18,027 bases of DNA. It comes from Desulfitobacterium sp. (GTDB lineage: Bacteria; Bacillota; Desulfitobacteriia; Desulfitobacteriales; Desulfitobacteriaceae). How positions within the stretch are numbered: position 1 is the stretch's first letter; each line of letters starts with the position of its first letter. The stretch lies in assembly GCA_012799495.1 (NCBI GenBank), contig JAAZLD010000351.1:1-18027 (forward strand). Reading direction: 5' to 3'. The position numbers were made by a program, and so were the translations under genes. The notes beneath the pieces are model-generated. The model was not told where the DNA came from. It saw only the letters and a list, made by a program, of their open reading frames with translations, and ran no database searches. This document shows positions 14,642-18,027 of the stretch, piece after piece.

Positions 14642-15727
14642 CTAGGGTAAGTTCTTATTTACATTCACTAGAAAATCCTGGACATTGGTTACAATAGTAG
14701 TGATTTCTAAGGAGCCCCGATCCCTTAATTTATTAAGGGTAAATTCGGCTACATCTATAGCATAAATGTAGAGTGGCCGTACTTGTCCATTATGAATTGT
14801 ATAAGTAGGGGTCATATTACCTGCAGCTATAGAATGAAGTTGAGTGGCTAGACAAATTAAGGTAGTTGCCTTGCGAGTATGTACTCTCATTTCATCTTGT
14901 GCTTCATACACATCTGAATAAACAGAAGGTAAAGGTCCATCATCCCGAATGGAACCAGCTAGAACTAGGGGAATATTGTGTTTAAGAGCAGTATAAACTA
15001 CTCCCTCTTTGACTTGCCCTGTTTCAATGAGTTTTTCTAAGGAACCTGCCTTGCGAGCCATATTTAGAAGGTCAAGATGATTGTAGTGGCCGTTGGTTTG
15101 AGATTCCTGGGTATAGATATCCTGACCTAAAGCTGTTCCTAGGATTGCCCCTTCTAAATCATGGGTAGACATGGCATTACCAGCTAAGATGGCATGGACA
15201 TAGCCTTTTTCTATAAGGTTCGAAAGAGCAATTCGTGAATCATAGTCAAATACTACAGCAGGTCCCAAAACCCAAACTATATATCCATTATCCTTTTCAT
15301 ATTTTAATAAATCATAAAGATTGTTATAGTCTTTCGAATAAGCTGTCTCTCGGGAACGCCCAGAGCGAAAGGCAAAGATATCCTTATTATCATCTTTGGA
15401 AGCAAAACCTTCTCCATGAACATAAATTCCTTCACTGCCATCTTCCGTTCGTCCTACAATTACTTTTTGACCTTTGCGGAGGTTGCGAAATTCCAATACT
15501 TCAACAGTATCCTCTTCTGTAAGAACAGGTACCCCATCCATGCGACTAGGATAGGCAAGGATCCAGCGACCATTGATTTTAAAATACTCAGGATAAATAG
15601 AAGTTCCGTGAAAATTCTCTGGTGCTACCCCATCTTCTTGGACCTCTACTAATTTAGCATTAGGAGCTTCGCGAAAAAAGCTATTTTCAAAATTCGGTGG
15701 ATTATAGGCAGGAATTTGAAAACTCAT
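14642..15727 (-). CDS. TIGR00300 / ornithine cyclodeaminase-like (LOR/SDH) protein
   Basis: The 361-residue protein has two parts. The N-terminal domain (about 1-110) resembles the LOR/SDH N-terminal type. The second part is the NAD-binding-like domain of the TIGR00300/archaeal-type ornithine cyclodeaminase family: VWVLGPAVVFD at 151-161, LAGNAMSTHDLEG at 181-193, GHYNHL at 213-218, LAGSIRDDGPLP at 256-267 and AGNMTPTY at 302-309. In archaea and in the cyanobacterial AgrE enzyme, related domains turn ornithine into proline and ammonia; in lysine metabolism similar domains are linked to saccharopine. The substrate in this organism is not known. The ATG has AAGGAGAG upstream. It follows ybaK by 79 bases on the minus strand and precedes the Cse60-like gene. 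Confidence 0.8.
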   Translation of the reverse strand: MSFQIPAYNPPNFENSFFREAPNAKLVEVQEDGVAPENFHGTSIYPEYFKINGRWILAYPSRMDGVPVLTEEDTVEVLEFRNLRKGQKVIVGRTEDGSEGIYVHGEGFASKDDNKDIFAFRSGRSRETAYSKDYNNLYDLLKYEKDNGYIVWVLGPAVVFDYDSRIALSNLIEKGYVHAILAGNAMSTHDLEGAILGTALGQDIYTQESQTNGHYNHLDLLNMARKAGSLEKLIETGQVKEGVVYTALKHNIPLVLAGSIRDDGPLPSVYSDVYEAQDEMRVHTRKATTLICLATQLHSIAAGNMTPTYTIHNGQVRPLYIYAIDVAEFTLNKLRDRGSLEITTIVTNVQDFLVNVNKNLP

Positions 15728-15806
15728 AAAATCTCTCCTTAAATAATCTTTAAGGATTAGTATTTGTTACTTTTGCTCCTTCATACAGCTTCTGAGAAGA
15801 TTTGTT

Positions 15807-16298
15807 TTAATTATGGACTGAGGAGATAGGGCCAGTTTTTCCTTGAGTTATCTCTAGTATATCCTGAGAAGAGGCAACAATCTGGGTCCCTCGAACACCT
15901 GCACTGATAGCAATTTTCTCTTCTTTAAGGATATCTTCTTGAAAATATACTGGGTATTTCTTCTTCATCCCTAAGGGGGATACACCACCACGAATATATC
16001 CTGTTAAGGGTTGGACTTCTTTTAAGGGAACAACTTCTACTTTTTTGTTACTACTAACTTTCGCCAATGCCTTAAGATTTAACTCATGGTGGGCAGGGAT
16101 ACAAGCAACAAGAACACCGGTCTTGTCACCACGTGTAACTAATGTTTTATAGATGAGTTCTGGAGACATACCTACTTTTTGGGCTACAGTGGTGGCAGAT
16201 AGATCAGACTCATCTACATCATAAGCCATCAATTCATATTTAATGCCCGCTTGATCTAAGATACGGGCAGCATTAGTTTTCGGAGGCAATTTCTTCAC
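15807..16298 (-). CDS. ybaK: Cys-tRNA(Pro) deacylase YbaK/EbsC-type
   Basis: This 163-residue editing-domain protein of the YbaK/EbsC family hydrolyses mis-charged Cys-tRNA-Pro made by prolyl-tRNA synthetase, acting in trans. The key catalytic Lys is Lys51 in YKTLVTRGDK. GGVSPLG at 104-110 and the SAGVRGTQIV stretch near the C-terminus are family features. The start is GTG, with an AAAGG site upstream. A strong minus-strand promoter, TTGACA-18-TATAGT, lies at 16322-16351. It is the first gene of the operon with the TIGR00300-like gene. The role follows from the family and was not tested. Confidence 0.93.
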   Translation of the reverse strand: MKKLPPKTNAARILDQAGIKYELMAYDVDESDLSATTVAQKVGMSPELIYKTLVTRGDKTGVLVACIPAHHELNLKALAKVSSNKKVEVVPLKEVQPLTGYIRGGVSPLGMKKKYPVYFQEDILKEEKIAISAGVRGTQIVASSQDILEITQGKTGPISSVHN

Positions 16299-16321
16299 AA
16301 CCTTTCTTTCTCTTTCTTTTA

Positions 16322-16351
16322 ACTATAGAAAGGAAAAAGATATTCTGTCAA
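16322..16351 (-). promoter_or_regulatory. Minus-strand promoter of the ybaK operon
   Basis: Read on the minus strand: perfect TTGACA (16346-16351), 18 bases, TATAGT (16322-16327), 5/6 to consensus. It is about 24 bases before the ybaK GTG. Confidence 0.7.
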
Positions 16352-16389
16352 GGGACCTGAGGAAGCCATTCCTTTAAAGCGTTAAATTA

Positions 16390-16418
16390 TTGACAGGAAG
16401 GGTGTCTTGCTCCATAAT
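16390..16418 (+). promoter_or_regulatory. Plus-strand promoter of lysA
   Basis: Perfect TTGACA (16390-16395), 17 bases, CATAAT (16413-16418). It starts 39 bases beyond the ybaK promoter, so the two divergent promoters are back to back. Confidence 0.7.
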
Positions 16419-16479
16419 AAAGGGAAAATTAATGGTATGATATGAAATAGAGCTAATTAGATTAGGAGAGGATGAAATA

Positions 16480-17736
16480 ATGGCTGTAAAAGAACTACCC
16501 TTTACTCAAGAAGAATTGATGAAGATTATCCAAGAGCATAGTACTCCCTTTCACATTTATGATGAACAGGCCATTCGCAAAAATGCTCAACGATTAAAAG
16601 AAGCCTTTGCTTGGGCACCAGAATTTAAAGAGTATTTTGCTGTCAAAGCCCTTCCTAATCCCCATATACTAAAGATTTTAAAAGAAGAAGGTTTTGGTGC
16701 TGATTGCAGTTCTTTAGCAGAATTAGTCTTAGCGGAAAAGGTACAGATTACCGGGGAAAATATTATGTTCACCTCTAATAATACCCCTGCTGAGGAATTC
16801 CAAAAGGCTCGAGAATTATCTGCTATCATCAATCTAGACGATATCAGCCATATTGAATATTTGGAAGAACATGCTGGAATCCCGGAGATTATTTCTTTTC
16901 GTTATAACCCTGGCCCGTTGCGTTCAGGAGGGAATGCTATAATTGGCAATCCTGAAGATGCAAAATACGGTTTGACAAAAGAGCAATTGTTCCAAGCTTA
17001 TGAAAAGGTAAGGGATAAGGGAGCTAGACGTTTTGGTCTCCATACGATGATCATTTCCAATGAGTTAAATCCGAACTTTTTTATAGAAACTGCCCACATG
17101 ATGTTTGACTTGGCAATCGAACTTAGGGAAAAGTTAGGTATTCATTTGGAATTTGTGAATTTAGGAGGCGGTATCGGGATCCCCTATCGTCCTGAGGAGG
17201 AACCGGTGGATCTGGAGTATCTTGGAGAAGGTGTCCGTAAAGCCTATGAAGAAAAGATCAGACCTGCAGGTTTGGATCCACTAAAAATTTACCTAGAATG
17301 TGGGCGGATGGTAACAGGGCCCTATGGGTATCTTGTGACAAAGGTCTTGCATAAGAAAGATATCTATCGCCAATATGTGGGAGTAGATGCCAGTATGTCA
17401 GATCTAATGCGTCCGGGACTCTATGGAGCCTATCATCATATAACTGTAATAGGGAAAGAAAACTGGGAAAGAGATCATGTTTATGACGTGACAGGAGGCT
17501 TGTGTGAGAATAACGATAAGTTTGCTATAGAACGTAATCTTCCCCTTATAGATATTGGAGATATTTTAGTTATTCATGATACTGGTGCTCATGGTCATGC
17601 CATGGGTTTTAACTACAATGGTAGACTCCGTCACGCTGAGCTCCTTCTTCGCATTGATGGAAGTGTAAAAATGATTCGTCGGGCTGAAACTTTAGAAGAT
17701 TATTTTGCAACCTTGGATTTTCAAGATTTAGATTAG
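16480..17736 (+). CDS. lysA: Diaminopimelate decarboxylase-type PLP enzyme
   Basis: This 418-residue fold-III PLP enzyme is like diaminopimelate decarboxylase, the last step of lysine synthesis. Visible: PLP-Lys56 in YFAVKALPNP, GGGIG at 229-233 for phosphate binding, ECGR at 273-276, LYGAYH at 314-319 and the C-terminal LCENND at 341-346, with Cys342-Glu343 as the usual active-site pair. An unusual point is that the HxHIGSQ motif of textbook enzymes is replaced by LHTMIISN at 187-194. Another fold-III decarboxylase substrate is therefore not excluded. The ATG at 16480 has AGGAGAGG (16464-16471) 8 bases upstream. It is monocistronic by its promoter and its terminator at 17814-17850. Confidence 0.88.
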   Translation: MAVKELPFTQEELMKIIQEHSTPFHIYDEQAIRKNAQRLKEAFAWAPEFKEYFAVKALPNPHILKILKEEGFGADCSSLAELVLAEKVQITGENIMFTSNNTPAEEFQKARELSAIINLDDISHIEYLEEHAGIPEIISFRYNPGPLRSGGNAIIGNPEDAKYGLTKEQLFQAYEKVRDKGARRFGLHTMIISNELNPNFFIETAHMMFDLAIELREKLGIHLEFVNLGGGIGIPYRPEEEPVDLEYLGEGVRKAYEEKIRPAGLDPLKIYLECGRMVTGPYGYLVTKVLHKKDIYRQYVGVDASMSDLMRPGLYGAYHHITVIGKENWERDHVYDVTGGLCENNDKFAIERNLPLIDIGDILVIHDTGAHGHAMGFNYNGRLRHAELLLRIDGSVKMIRRAETLEDYFATLDFQDLD

Positions 17737-17770
17737 GTTTTTCTGACTAGGTTTTTCAGATTAGATTTTC
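17734..17770. repeat. Degenerate tandem repeat after lysA
   Basis: TAGGTTTTTC occurs at 17734 and again 14 bases later, and a third variant TAGATTTTCC follows near 17762. The first copy overlaps the lysA stop codon. It is low complexity and probably a slip-strand product. Confidence 0.45.
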
Positions 17771-17813
17771 CCCAATTAGTTTAGTTATAGATAGACATAA
17801 TTCTTTATAAAAT

Positions 17814-17850
17814 AGCTCTCCTTGGTTTTTAAAATCCAAGGAGGGCTTTA
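17814..17850 (+). terminator. Intrinsic terminator of lysA
   Basis: AGCTCTCCTTGG (17814-17825) pairs with CCAAGGAGGGCT (17836-17847), 12 bp with one G-U wobble; inner T/A runs can extend the stem. A short TTTA tail follows, about 80 bases after the lysA stop. Confidence 0.8.
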
Positions 17851-18027
17851 GTAATATTTCAAGTGAATCCTTTTTAGTAAGGGTTTGCAATTATGGCGAA
17901 ATAGGGTTTTCTTACGGGTGCTGTTGTATTTTTAATGGAAGAGGATTATCCTAATATTATATTAGTGAAACTTAGATCCATAGATTCAAAAATAAATATT
18001 ACAAAGAAGGGAGTTAATTTAGGGTGG
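17851..18027 (+). other. Unassigned end of window, possible leader of the next gene
   Basis: I see no complete gene. Near the end AAGAAGGGAG (about 18004-18012) could be a ribosome site for a GTG at 18024-18026, but the window stops there. The AT-rich sequence before it, including CTAATATTATATTAG (about 17950-17964), could hold a promoter, but I cannot choose boxes. Confidence 0.25.

Overview
The window looks like an AT-rich, chromosomal, low-GC Gram-positive genome of the class Clostridia, probably a spore-former related to Peptococcaceae. This is inferred from the SCIFF peptide and its maturase, the walJ-htrA-rlmH order, the AAGGAGG-type ribosome binding sites, a small Cse60-like sporulation gene and the gene families present. 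I see no phage, transposase, CRISPR array, integrase or plasmid gene.

Layout, left to right. A complete tRNA-Phe (13-88) is followed by a lipoprotein of unknown function (353-889). Then comes a RiPP locus: a 46-residue SCIFF precursor with six cysteines (973-1113), an intrinsic terminator or attenuator, and its radical SAM/SPASM maturase (1239-2684). On the same strand follow a membrane-anchored TPR protein, a WalJ/YycJ metallo-hydrolase, an HtrA-type membrane serine protease and RlmH, the last behind its own terminator-like hairpin. Convergent to rlmH lie a Na/Pi-cotransporter-family protein and, upstream of it, a CofE-like (F420 gamma-glutamyl ligase family) protein. A LysR regulator diverges from the CofE-like gene, with two inverted repeats in the shared promoter region.

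The middle holds a 2H-phosphoesterase (2'-5' RNA ligase-like), a UlaG-like metallo-beta-lactamase-fold protein (minus strand) and a glyoxalase I-like VOC protein whose promoter carries an inverted repeat over the -10 box. A GreA/GreB-Rnk-like protein with a long structured leader is followed by glutaminyl-tRNA synthetase. After the glnS stop the frame stays open for 35 lysine-rich codons, and then a very long perfect hairpin (14375-14435) separates glnS from a minus-strand operon.

That operon reads ybaK (Cys-tRNA(Pro) deacylase-like), a TIGR00300/ornithine-cyclodeaminase-like protein and the Cse60-like gene. A divergent lysA-type decarboxylase and its terminator end the window, with what may be the first bases of another gene.

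The most distinctive system is the SCIFF ranthipeptide locus. The family is already described, but its product's role is not settled, and the neighbouring TPR protein and surface protease are plausible yet unproven partners. The other items worth following are regulatory or structural: the hairpin with the readable glnS tail, the LysR intergenic repeats, the rnk-like leader, the rlmH hairpin, and the Clostridial TIGR00300 and CofE-like proteins of uncertain substrate.
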